Shown here piece after piece: positions 50,847 to 59,533 of a DNA stretch of 64,000 nucleotides. Below the pieces are notes generated by a model. It did not search any database. It was not told the origin of the DNA and worked only from the letters and a program-made list of their open reading frames with translations. The stretch covers positions 48,443 to 112,442 of the forward strand of contig LADS01000070.1 of assembly GCA_000961725.1 (NCBI GenBank), written 5' to 3'. Position numbers and translations under genes: made by a program. Positions within the stretch are counted from its first letter, which is position 1. Each line of letters begins with the position of its first letter. Source of the DNA: Desulfobulbaceae bacterium BRH_c16a. Its GTDB lineage: Bacteria; Desulfobacterota; Desulfobulbia; Desulfobulbales; Desulfocapsaceae.

Positions 50847-52157
50847 ATGGTTGCCGCAGAAGAAGTGAAAGCCATTATCTCCAGACATCTGCTTACAGAT
50901 GGAATGGATATCATTGTCGATCTGGAAAAATCCAAAGGAAGCTGGCTTGTAGATCAGCGCAACGGCGATCGATATCTCGACTGTTTCTCGATGTTTGCCT
51001 CGATGGCGGTAGGGTTCAACCATGATGGGATTCTGGCGATGCAGAATCGGCTCGGCAAGGTTGCCGTCCAGAAACCGGCCAACTCCGACGCCTATTCCGA
51101 GCCTATGGCTGAATTTCTGCAAACCTTCGCGCAGTATGCCATCCCCGATTATCTGCCCCATGCTTTTTTTATTGAAGGTGGTGCGCTTGCCGTCGAAAAT
51201 GCGCTGAAGGCAGCCTTCGACTGGAAGGTGAAAAAAAATTTCGACCGTGGCGCAAAAAAGGAGTTGGGCAGCAAGATCATCCATTTCCGTCAGGCCTTTC
51301 ACGGTCGGTCCGGATACACCTTGTCCCTGACCAATACCGCCGATCCGCGCAAGACCGAATATTTTCCCAAATTTTCCTGGCCGCGCATCGTCAACCCCAA
51401 ACTCACCTTTCCCATAACCGAGGAGAGCCTTGCTGCCGTTGCCGACCTTGAAGCCGAGGCTCTTGCCTCGATCAAGGAGCATATCGCAGGCGATGGCGAT
51501 GACATTGCCGGTCTGATCATCGAGCCGATTCAGGGCGAGGGCGGCGACAACCACTTTCGCAAAGAGTTTTTCCAGGCCTTGCGAGCGATCTGCGATGAAC
51601 ACGAGATCCTCTTCATCATCGACGAAGTGCAGACCGGCATCGGCCTTACCGGAAAGTTCTGGGCTCATGAACACTTCGACATTCAACCCGATCTCATCGC
51701 CTTCGGCAAGAAAACCCAGGTTTGCGGCATACTGGCGTCCAGGAGACTCGACGAAGTGGCAGACAACGTTTTTACCGAGCCCAGCAGAATCAATTCGACC
51801 TTTGGCGGAAATCTGGTCGATATGGTTCGGTGTTCCGCCATTCTCAAGATAATCGACAGGGAAAATCTTATCGATAATGCTTGCCGCCGCGGTCGCGAAC
51901 TGCTCCAGGGATTGAATGACTTAGCCGGGGAATATCCCGACATCATGAGCAATGCCAGGGGAATGGGATTGATGTGTGCCTTCGACCTGCCGGACGGCCA
52001 AACGCGGAACACTTTCAGGAAAAAACTGCTCGCCGAAAAGCTCCTCGTGGTCGGTTGCGGTGACAAAAGCATCAGATTCCGCCCCCACCTGATAATTACC
52101 GGTGAAGAGATACAACTGGTCCTTGACAGCATACGCAAAATACTGAAACAACTTTAA
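50847..52157 (+). CDS. lat: L-lysine 6-transaminase
   Basis: A 436-residue class III PLP aminotransferase. The Asp contacting PLP is in FIIDEVQTGIGLTGKFWA and the PLP Lys in IAFGKKTQVCG. EPIQGEGGDNHFR and RQAFHGRSGYTLSLTNT are typical of the lysine-epsilon subgroup. It transfers the epsilon amino group of lysine to 2-oxoglutarate, giving 2-aminoadipate semialdehyde for the upstream dehydrogenase. A repeat with a long hairpin follows its stop codon by two bases, before the glutaryl-CoA dehydrogenase gene. Confidence 0.9.
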   Translation: MVAAEEVKAIISRHLLTDGMDIIVDLEKSKGSWLVDQRNGDRYLDCFSMFASMAVGFNHDGILAMQNRLGKVAVQKPANSDAYSEPMAEFLQTFAQYAIPDYLPHAFFIEGGALAVENALKAAFDWKVKKNFDRGAKKELGSKIIHFRQAFHGRSGYTLSLTNTADPRKTEYFPKFSWPRIVNPKLTFPITEESLAAVADLEAEALASIKEHIAGDGDDIAGLIIEPIQGEGGDNHFRKEFFQALRAICDEHEILFIIDEVQTGIGLTGKFWAHEHFDIQPDLIAFGKKTQVCGILASRRLDEVADNVFTEPSRINSTFGGNLVDMVRCSAILKIIDRENLIDNACRRGRELLQGLNDLAGEYPDIMSNARGMGLMCAFDLPDGQTRNTFRKKLLAEKLLVVGCGDKSIRFRPHLIITGEEIQLVLDSIRKILKQL

Positions 52158-52159
52158 TT

Positions 52160-52230
52160 AGTACCTTAGAAATTCATTTCTTGCTTTTTAGGAATGAATT
52201 TCTAAGGTACTTATACCCCCTTGTGGGGTG
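52160..52230. repeat. Structured dispersed repeat, copy C (lacks arm 2 left)
   Basis: Arm 1 left (52160-52183) and arm 1 right (52188-52212) pair almost perfectly, about 22 of 23 bp, around a 4-5-base loop. A single arm 2 right block, ACCCCCTTGTGGGGTG (52215-52230), follows and can fold alone as ACCCC/GGGGT. It lies between two genes of one operon and should form a strong hairpin in the mRNA. Confidence 0.9.
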
Positions 52231-52276
52231 TTACATACAATATCGAACATCCCCCTTTCAGATACGAGGAATACCA

Positions 52277-53455
52277 ATGAGCATGACAACGGAAATTACC
52301 GACTATATGGGCCTGCGCGGGCTTCTGACCGATGAAGAAAAACTTGTCCGGCAGACCGCCAGGGAGTTTGTCAACCGGGAGGTTATCCCCATCATCGACA
52401 GTTATGCTCAGGAAGAAAAATTTCCCGCTCATCTGGTCAAAACCATGGGCAGCCTCGGCTTTCTCGGCCCGACCCTGCCGGAAGAGTACAACTGCGCCGG
52501 GCTGTCGAACGTTGCCTACGGAATTCTGATGTACGAACTGGAGAGAGGCGATTCGGCCATCCGCAGTTTTGCCTCGGTGCAGGGATCCCTGGTCATGTAC
52601 CCGATTTATGCCTACGGCAGCGCCGACCAGAAGAACCACTGGCTGCCGAAGATGGCCGCCGGCGATGCAATCGGCTGTTTCGGCCTGACCGAGCCCGATT
52701 TCGGCTCGAACCCCTCGGGCATGCGGACTCGGGCAAATCGAAACAGCGACGGCACCTGGACCATCAACGGCACCAAGATGTGGATCACCAACGGCAGCAT
52801 CGCCGATGTCGCCATTGTCTGGGCGGCAACCGATGAAGGCATCCGTGGATTTCTGGTGGAGAAAAACCATCCCGGATTTACCACGGTGCGGATGAAAGGC
52901 AAGTGGAGCCTGCGGGCTTCCGTCACTTCCGAACTTATCCTTGAAAATGTCATCGTCGACGAAAAAACCAGTATGCTGCCCGAGGCCAAAGGCATCAAAG
53001 GTCCGCTCGGCTGCCTGACCCAGGCCAGATACGGCATTGCCTGGGGAGCTCTCGGGGCGGCCGACAACTGCTACCAGACCGCCCTGGCTTATGCGTTGCA
53101 AAGGATCCAGTTCGATAAGCCGATTGCCGCTTTCCAGCTCCAGCAGAAAAAACTGGCGGAAATGGTGACGGAGCTGACCAAGGGCCAGCTTCTGGTTCTG
53201 CAGCTCGGCAGGCTGAAAGATCAAGGCACCTTTACCCCTGCCCAGGTTTCCATGGCCAAGATGAACAATGTCAACGTCGCCATTGAAATCGCCCGAACGG
53301 CGAGAACCATGCTGGGCGCCAACGGCATCATGGGCGAGTACCCGATCATGCGCCACATGAACAACCTCGAATCGGTCTACACCTACGAGGGCACCCATGA
53401 CATGCACACCCTGATTATCGGCCAGGAAGTTACCGGAATCGCTGCATATCGTTAA
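52277..53455 (+). CDS. gcdH: Glutaryl-CoA dehydrogenase (decarboxylating type predicted)
   Basis: A 392-residue FAD-dependent acyl-CoA dehydrogenase. The catalytic base is Glu371 in TYEGTHDMHTLIIGQ. Residues linked to decarboxylation in the human-type enzyme are kept: Glu89, Arg96 and Ser97 in ELERGDSAIRS, and Tyr370. SVQGSLVMYPIYAYGS and TQARYGIAWGALGAA are diagnostic of glutaryl-CoA dehydrogenase. It oxidises glutaryl-CoA to crotonyl-CoA and CO2, passing electrons to ETF. The ATG at 52277 has CGAGGA upstream and gives the family length; a longer frame from 52181 would run through the repeat. The end overlaps convergent rsmE by 4 bp. Confidence 0.9.
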   Translation: MSMTTEITDYMGLRGLLTDEEKLVRQTAREFVNREVIPIIDSYAQEEKFPAHLVKTMGSLGFLGPTLPEEYNCAGLSNVAYGILMYELERGDSAIRSFASVQGSLVMYPIYAYGSADQKNHWLPKMAAGDAIGCFGLTEPDFGSNPSGMRTRANRNSDGTWTINGTKMWITNGSIADVAIVWAATDEGIRGFLVEKNHPGFTTVRMKGKWSLRASVTSELILENVIVDEKTSMLPEAKGIKGPLGCLTQARYGIAWGALGAADNCYQTALAYALQRIQFDKPIAAFQLQQKKLAEMVTELTKGQLLVLQLGRLKDQGTFTPAQVSMAKMNNVNVAIEIARTARTMLGANGIMGEYPIMRHMNNLESVYTYEGTHDMHTLIIGQEVTGIAAYR

Positions 53456-54210
53456 AGCGCCAGGGGGTATTCCAACTCCCGCAGGGCGGTGATTCGGGCA
53501 TGCAGGGCGATGACGGCGGTATCGACCTTGAGAATTCTCTCGCCCAGGGTACAGCAGCAAAAGCCCTGCTCCTGGAATTTTTCGATCTCATCGGCAACCC
53601 AGCCGCCCTCCGGTCCCACCGCCAGGACGATCCTGCCGGTGTTGCCGGTCACCGCGTCGGACAGTCGCTGTCGTCCGGCTGGATCGGCAAGCAGCAGATA
53701 TCGATAGTTGCCTGCAAGAGCGGGGAATTCATCTTCGATAAACGGCTTGAATTTTGGATGAATCCGCACATCCGGCAGACGGGTGTCAACGGCCTGCTCA
53801 AGCCCCTGCAGAAGATGGCTTCGATACTCGTCCGGCTGCAGCAGTCCCGCCTCCCAGAAACTTTTTTCCACCCGATTGGCATTGATGAGATGGATGGTCC
53901 CGACCCCGAGAGCGGTGACCTGGCTGAGGATACGCTTCAGCATAATCGGCCGCGGCAGAGCAAGGATAAGATCGATCGGCGGCAGTTCCCCCGGAGGCTC
54001 GTTCAGCTCGAGGTGCAGCTCAACCATAAAAGGGTATTTTCTCTGCATGCCGCCAATCGTGCCGAATCCACGTTGCCCGTTGATCAGACCGACCCGCACC
54101 CGGTCGCCGGTCTCGGACCGCAGCACTTTGACGATATGCTCGGCCCGGCGATCGGTCAGAGCCAGTCTGCCGGCAACGACTTCGGCTGCTTCCGCCAGTA
54201 TGATATTCAT
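53452..54210 (-). CDS. rsmE: 16S rRNA (uracil1498-N3)-methyltransferase
   Basis: A 252-residue SPOUT methyltransferase. The knot motifs VGPEGGWVADEIEKF and LGERILKVDTAVIALHA are complete; the N-terminal PUA-like domain contains HIVKVLRSETGDRV. It methylates U1498 in the 30S decoding region. It is monocistronic, convergent with gcdH and divergent from waaA. Confidence 0.95.
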   Translation of the reverse strand: MNIILAEAAEVVAGRLALTDRRAEHIVKVLRSETGDRVRVGLINGQRGFGTIGGMQRKYPFMVELHLELNEPPGELPPIDLILALPRPIMLKRILSQVTALGVGTIHLINANRVEKSFWEAGLLQPDEYRSHLLQGLEQAVDTRLPDVRIHPKFKPFIEDEFPALAGNYRYLLLADPAGRQRLSDAVTGNTGRIVLAVGPEGGWVADEIEKFQEQGFCCCTLGERILKVDTAVIALHARITALRELEYPLAL

Positions 54211-54325
54211 TTTCTTTCGGAGGGTTAACTAAAAAAAGTTCGTGTTATTACCTTTGAATCCTTGCATTTACTGCAAGAATCCCTTTAAGGTAGAGAGCCA
54301 AACAACCTTGGGGGCCACATCATTT

Positions 54326-55591
54326 ATGTTCGTACTCTATAATATTCTGCAACTGGTCTTTGTACTGGTTTTTTTACCATTCATCATTTTTTTTATTGTC
54401 ACAAAACGCAAATACCGCAATCGCGTTCCATCCCGCCTTGGTTTCGGCCTGGTACAAAAAGTACGACCCGCCGCATCGACTCATCATAGATTTTGGCTGC
54501 ATGCCCTGTCCGTCGGGGAAGTTACCTCCGCCGTTCCCCTGGTCAAAGGCCTGCGCAGGGCGTATCCCCGCAGCACCATCATCGTTTCGATAACTACCCG
54601 TACCGGAAGACAGGTGGCCGACAAACTGCTTGATGGCATTGCCGACCATGTCGTCGACGGTCCCTTCGATCTGTTGCCGGTAGTCCATCGTTTTATCAGG
54701 TGTATTCGTCCCGACCTCTTTATTCTGGTAGAAACCGATTTCTGGCCAAACCTCCTCTCTTGCCTGAAAAAACGAGGCGTGCCGACACTGCTCGTCAATG
54801 GCCGGATTTCGCCACGATCAATGGACAGGTATCGACGGATGCGGCTGTTTTTCAGTCCGATGTTTCAAAGCTTTTCATGTCTCTCCATGCAGACCGAGCG
54901 GGACCGTGAGAATATGATGCACCTCGGCGTACCGCCCGGTAAGCTGCCGATCCTTGGCAACTTGAAGTTTGCAACTCCGGCGACTACCGATACAGCCCAG
55001 GCAAAAATCCGGCTGTTACCGCCGCAACGGCTGATTTTCATTGCCGGATCGACCCACCCCGGCGAAGAAGGCATCCTCATCAATTGTTATATCGAGGCAA
55101 GGAAACTGCACCCAGAACTCTTTTTGCTCATTGCGCCAAGGGATCCGCAGCGAACACATGAAATAGAAACCATCGCCGCCGAGCACAACCTGACCGTTTT
55201 CTTGCGGTCGGCAGGTGAGTATCGTTCTGCCGATGTGTTCATCCTGGATACGATCGGCGAGCTGGTGGAGTTCTATGCCCTTGCCGATATTGCTTTTGTC
55301 GGCGGCAGTCTCGTGCAAAAAGGCGGACATAATCCCATCGAGCCGGCGGCAATGGGTATTCCGGTGCTTTTTGGACCGGACATGACCGATTTCAGCGAAA
55401 TTGCCGATTCCCTGATCAATGAGGGCGGTGCCTTAAGAATCTGTGATCCTCAGGAAATGACCGAAATTCTTCTCCGCCTGCTGAATTCGCCCGAACAGCG
55501 TATTGACGCGGGTCGAAAGTCACGGCAGTGTGTTCTCCGGCAGAGTAATGTAATTGCCAGACACATCGAACTGATCGATACGCTTCTGTGA
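54326..55591 (+). CDS. waaA: 3-deoxy-D-manno-octulosonic acid transferase
   Basis: A 421-residue glycosyltransferase adding Kdo to lipid A precursors on the cytoplasmic face of the inner membrane. An N-terminal membrane anchor (about 1-25) is followed by LHALSVGEV with its catalytic-region Glu and SITTRTGRQVA. It continues with VETDFWPNLL and the C-terminal GGSLVQKGGHNPIEPAAMG. I chose the ATG at 54326, which begins at the membrane anchor and gives the usual length; 28 more codons are open upstream. Its stop overlaps comEC by 4 bp. Its presence shows an LPS-bearing outer membrane. Confidence 0.93.
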   Translation: MFVLYNILQLVFVLVFLPFIIFFIVTKRKYRNRVPSRLGFGLVQKVRPAASTHHRFWLHALSVGEVTSAVPLVKGLRRAYPRSTIIVSITTRTGRQVADKLLDGIADHVVDGPFDLLPVVHRFIRCIRPDLFILVETDFWPNLLSCLKKRGVPTLLVNGRISPRSMDRYRRMRLFFSPMFQSFSCLSMQTERDRENMMHLGVPPGKLPILGNLKFATPATTDTAQAKIRLLPPQRLIFIAGSTHPGEEGILINCYIEARKLHPELFLLIAPRDPQRTHEIETIAAEHNLTVFLRSAGEYRSADVFILDTIGELVEFYALADIAFVGGSLVQKGGHNPIEPAAMGIPVLFGPDMTDFSEIADSLINEGGALRICDPQEMTEILLRLLNSPEQRIDAGRKSRQCVLRQSNVIARHIELIDTLL

Positions 55592-58137
55592 AACATCCGG
55601 TCACCTTCATCGCAGACCATCTGCTGGTCTGCCTGGCTCTGGCATTTATCTCCGGGATTGCCCTGGCGCCGATTTTTTCTCCGGCTCTTCACGTTATCAG
55701 GTTGTCCGGAGTCGCTCTTTTTTGTTTTCTTATACTGCTTGCCACTCTGTATTTTTATCGCAGGGAAGATACTGTCCTCTGCCTGCTCCTCCCCCTTCTG
55801 TTCGGGATTGGCTGGTATCATGCGCAGCTTCATCTCCAACCGCCGGCAGAAAACAATCACGTTTTCAACAGAATCGCCATAAAATCGGAAGCGGTCATCA
55901 TCGGAACGCTCTCATCGATGGCCACCTTTGACGGCACCTCAAGCCATATCACAGTTGCAAGCGAATTCCTCCGCTTCGAAGATAGTCCCGATCTTCAGCC
56001 GGTCATCGGCCGGGTTCTTATCAGATTATCGGGTCCCTGGCCGGAAGACCTTGTCCCCGGCGACAAACTCGCCGTTCGCGCCACCCTCAAGCGCCCCGAA
56101 AGCAGCAGGACCCCCGGAGTCTTCGATTATGCCAACTACCTGGCCCACAAGGATATCTGGATTACCGGTTTCGTTCGTTCTGCCGTTCATCTTCACCGAG
56201 TTGAAGAATCGGCGAACCTTTTCCATACCCTGCGCTATCTCCCCGAGAAAATCAGAGCCACAATCGGCAAAAGAATCGACTCAGCCGTTCCCGCCGCGAG
56301 CAGGGGCGTGTACCGGGCAATATTGATAGGCGACCGCAGCGGGGTGGACGAAGTCACCCTGGAGAGCTTCAAAGGCAGCGGAACGATGCATATCCTTGCA
56401 ATTTCCGGACTCCATATGACAGTTATCGGCGGACTTCTTTACGCGATACTTTACTGGCTCCTCAGCCGTTCGGAATGGCTTCTCCTGCGCTATCCGGTGC
56501 GGAAGATCGCCCTTTTTCTCAGTCTGCCTATCCTGGTGTTCTATGGTCTTCTGGCGGGGATGAATACCCCCGTGCTGCGCGCGGTCGTAATGAGTTGTGT
56601 CGTCATTGTCGCCATCTGCACCGATCGCAGGAAATCCCCTTCCACCCTTCTGGCCTTCGCGGCGTTAGTTATCCTGGCCCTTGACCCGCTTCAGCTGTTT
56701 ACCGCTTCCTTTCAACTGTCTTTTTCCGCAGTAACGGCCATCCTTTTCCTCTATCCGGCACTTCAGAAACTGATTTTGCCCGACATGAACCAGCCGACAC
56801 CTTCCACCGGCAAAAAAATCGTCAACTGGATAGCTGCCGGTCTTTTGGTATCCATAGTTGCAACTCTCGCAACCGCCCCTATCGCCCTCGGTTTCTTCAA
56901 CCGGTTCGCCACGGTCGGGATCGCAGCCAATCTTTTTGTCGAGCCGCTCATCTGCCTGTGGAGCCTTCCAGCCGGATTTATCGCCATTCTTTTGCTGATC
57001 ATCCAGCCTGAAATAAGCGATCTGCTGTTGGTCTTCGGGGCAATTGGACTCAATGGCGCGACGCATGTCGCAAAGTTTTTCTCATTGTTGCCCTGGTCGA
57101 CACTCTGGCTGCCTTCTCCTGCCTTGTGGTTGCTGATACTCTACTATGTTGCGCTTTTTGCCATAACATACCTGGCAGTCCGGAAAAACAAGCTGTTGTA
57201 CGCCGGCTTGCCGGTCCTTGTGCTGTGCTCCCTGATCATGATATTCCCGCCACGAGCACTGATCCAGAAGCGATCGGTTGCCATGCAGGTGTCATTTCTC
57301 GATGTCGGCCAAGGCAGTTCCACTCTGGTGCAATATCCCTCCGGCCTGAACATTCTCATAGATGGAGGCGGGCCCGCCAACAGTTCGACATCCGTCGGCG
57401 AACGAACAATTGCACCTCTGCTCTGGCATAAAGGTATACGCAAACTTGACGCGATCGCCATCACCCATCCCGATGCCGACCATTACAACGGCCTTGAGTT
57501 TATTCTCAAACACTTTTCCCCGGCAATCATCTGGGTAAGGGATCCCATCGGGCATGACACAGCGTTCGAACGGCTGATGCTGCTCGCAGCCCGGGAGAAA
57601 ATTCCAGTTGTCGTACCGGAAAAAGGTCAACGCCTTGGCGAGGACAGTGACTATCTGGAATGCACTGAGAATCTCTTCACCAGGGAGAATTCGTCAAATA
57701 CTTCTGCAAGTCGACAGGATGCCAACATCGGTATTGTCCTGAAGGCCTGCTCCGGCAAACGGTGCACACTCTTTCCCGGCGATATCGGCAAGAGCGAAGA
57801 GAGATCTCTTGTCAGCGGTGATTACGGCTTGGCAGTCGATTTTCTTTTGTCGCCTCATCATGGTTCAAAAACTTCCAATTCTCCGGAACTTCTCACCGCT
57901 GTCTCTCCCGAGGTAATAGTTGTTTCGACAGGACGGGCGGGCGGAGGTCATTTCCCTCACAATCAGCTGGTGGAAGAATGTGCAAAGAGGAACATTCCTC
58001 TTGTGACGACTTCACGCTGGGGCACGATAAGCATCACCTCCGAACAGGCGACATATCAAGTCTTTGGATTTACCAGGCCGGACAACAATCCACTCCGGCC
58101 GTTCCAACCGGTCCTGCTTGCAGAAGGCGGTTTTTAA
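55588..58137 (+). CDS. comEC: ComEC/Rec2 family DNA uptake channel
   Basis: An 849-residue integral membrane protein. The N-terminal part has membrane segments and a DUF4131-type periplasmic domain. The Competence domain (about 230-510) contains GDRSGVDE, GTMHILAISGLHMTVIGG and about eight hydrophobic segments. The C-terminal metallo-beta-lactamase-like domain (about 565-830) has FLDVGQGSSTLVQYP, HPDADHYNGLEFI and SPHHGSKTSNSPELL, with metal-binding His/Asp. ComEC carries single-stranded DNA across the inner membrane during transformation. With pilT directly downstream on the other strand, natural competence is possible. Confidence 0.93.
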   Translation: MKHPVTFIADHLLVCLALAFISGIALAPIFSPALHVIRLSGVALFCFLILLATLYFYRREDTVLCLLLPLLFGIGWYHAQLHLQPPAENNHVFNRIAIKSEAVIIGTLSSMATFDGTSSHITVASEFLRFEDSPDLQPVIGRVLIRLSGPWPEDLVPGDKLAVRATLKRPESSRTPGVFDYANYLAHKDIWITGFVRSAVHLHRVEESANLFHTLRYLPEKIRATIGKRIDSAVPAASRGVYRAILIGDRSGVDEVTLESFKGSGTMHILAISGLHMTVIGGLLYAILYWLLSRSEWLLLRYPVRKIALFLSLPILVFYGLLAGMNTPVLRAVVMSCVVIVAICTDRRKSPSTLLAFAALVILALDPLQLFTASFQLSFSAVTAILFLYPALQKLILPDMNQPTPSTGKKIVNWIAAGLLVSIVATLATAPIALGFFNRFATVGIAANLFVEPLICLWSLPAGFIAILLLIIQPEISDLLLVFGAIGLNGATHVAKFFSLLPWSTLWLPSPALWLLILYYVALFAITYLAVRKNKLLYAGLPVLVLCSLIMIFPPRALIQKRSVAMQVSFLDVGQGSSTLVQYPSGLNILIDGGGPANSSTSVGERTIAPLLWHKGIRKLDAIAITHPDADHYNGLEFILKHFSPAIIWVRDPIGHDTAFERLMLLAAREKIPVVVPEKGQRLGEDSDYLECTENLFTRENSSNTSASRQDANIGIVLKACSGKRCTLFPGDIGKSEERSLVSGDYGLAVDFLLSPHHGSKTSNSPELLTAVSPEVIVVSTGRAGGGHFPHNQLVEECAKRNIPLVTTSRWGTISITSEQATYQVFGFTRPDNNPLRPFQPVLLAEGGF

Positions 58138-58204
58138 AGACGCCGGATAACCCGGGAAGAACCGCAGCGCGATTCTCCCCGGACCAAAGCGTGCCGCATG
58201 GCCA

Positions 58205-59287
58205 CTATACTTCAGTGAAATCCGATGGTGCTTTTTTGAGGAATTTGAGGAATTTTGCCTTCTCCACGCAATTCGAGTAGGCATCGTTCGGATCTATCAT
58301 CTTCTTTTCCAGAAGGATCATAATGGCATCATCGAGCGTCTGCATCCCGAATTTCTTGCCGGTCTGCATGGAGGACAGAATCTGAAAGGTTTTTCCTTCC
58401 CGGATGAGGTTTCGTACGGCTGGAGTGGCGATGAGAATCTCCAGCGCGGCACATCGCCCTTTAATATCGATACGCTTGAAGAGGGTCTGCGAGACTACCG
58501 CTTTCAGCGCATCGGCAAGAGTTGAGCGAACCTGTCCCTGTTGACCGGCCGGGAATATTTCGATGATACGATCGACCGTCTTCATGGCATTGATGGTATG
58601 CAGCGTGCCGAACACCAGATGGCCGGTCATGGCTGCCTCCATCGCAAGAGAGATGGTCTCGAGATCACGCATCTCACCGACCATGATGATATCGGGATCT
58701 TCACGCAAAGCTCCCCGCAGGGCTGCCGAAAAGCTTTTGGTGTGTGTTCCGACCTCTCGATGGTTGATTACGCATTTTTGACTCTTATGAACAAACTCAA
58801 TAGGGTCTTCAATGGTCAGGATATGGTCCTTGCGATTCTTATTGCACTCATCGACAACGGCGGCCAGGGTTGTCGATTTACCGGAACCGGTGGGACCGGT
58901 CACCAGCACCAGTCCTTTGGGCAGATGAGCGAGACGGGCAATGACCGCCGGCAGTCCAAGCTGTTCGACCGTCATAATTTCACTTGGAATCTCCCTGAAA
59001 ACCGCGCCAATTCCGTATTTCTGCTGGAAAAAATTACACCGGTAACGAGCAAGGCCTGGGATTTCATAGCCAAAATCGACATCCCCGGTCTCTTCAAAAA
59101 GCTTGATTTTTTCTTCGGGACAGATCTCATAGAGCATGGCGCGCAGTTCATCGTTCCCCATCTTCTTGAACTTCACCCTCTCCATATCACCGCGTATCCG
59201 GAGAACCGGCTGCTGCCCCGATACCATGTGTAAATCGGAGGCCCCTTCATCGTTCATCAATTTAAAAAAACCATCTATCTGAGCCAT
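58205..59287 (-). CDS. pilT: Type IV pilus retraction ATPase PilT
   Basis: A 360-residue hexameric motor. Walker A is GPTGSGKSTT (131-140), the Asp box and Walker B are in ILTIEDPIEFVHKS and DPDIIMVGEMRD, the His box is in HLVFGTLHTINA, and the PilT-specific AVRNLIREGK is present. It drives pilus retraction for twitching and DNA uptake. No other pil genes are in the window, as is common for pilT. The start overlaps a remnant gene upstream by 13 bp. Confidence 0.95.
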   Translation of the reverse strand: MAQIDGFFKLMNDEGASDLHMVSGQQPVLRIRGDMERVKFKKMGNDELRAMLYEICPEEKIKLFEETGDVDFGYEIPGLARYRCNFFQQKYGIGAVFREIPSEIMTVEQLGLPAVIARLAHLPKGLVLVTGPTGSGKSTTLAAVVDECNKNRKDHILTIEDPIEFVHKSQKCVINHREVGTHTKSFSAALRGALREDPDIIMVGEMRDLETISLAMEAAMTGHLVFGTLHTINAMKTVDRIIEIFPAGQQGQVRSTLADALKAVVSQTLFKRIDIKGRCAALEILIATPAVRNLIREGKTFQILSSMQTGKKFGMQTLDDAIMILLEKKMIDPNDAYSNCVEKAKFLKFLKKAPSDFTEV

Positions 59288-59499
59288 ATCACTCCCCGAA
59301 ATTCAGTTATAACCGGATGCGATACCCTGGTTATGTGCTGTTCATACACCTTAAAATTGCTTTTCAGATAATTCGCGATTCCATTCATTTTTTCAGGCCG
59401 CTGAATAATAAAAAAAGCTTCATTTTCAATGTTGCCGTTACTCAGCAGTTTATCTTTTATCCAATCGACAAGTCCAGCCCAAAAATCGTAATCGTTCAC
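59275..59499 (-). pseudogene. C-terminal remnant of a LOG-family Rossmann protein
   Basis: The 74 codons start at a GTG and read NDYDFWAGLVDWIKDKLLSN, then GNIENEAFFIIQRPEKM. This resembles the C-terminal end of TIGR00730/LOG proteins (phosphoribohydrolase type), where a Trp-rich helix follows the last strand. The nucleotide-binding GGxGT part is absent, a stop lies three codons before the GTG, and only 34 bp separate it from the next gene. It is more likely a decayed gene end than a functional small protein, though it is unbroken as it stands. Confidence 0.6.
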
Positions 59500-59533
59500 C
59501 GGAACACATCAAAAGACTGCATACGTGCAAGAA

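Noticed and set aside
52211..53560. 449-codon minus-strand frame across gcdH
   Set aside because: It is antisense to gcdH and passes through the repeat; no family signature.
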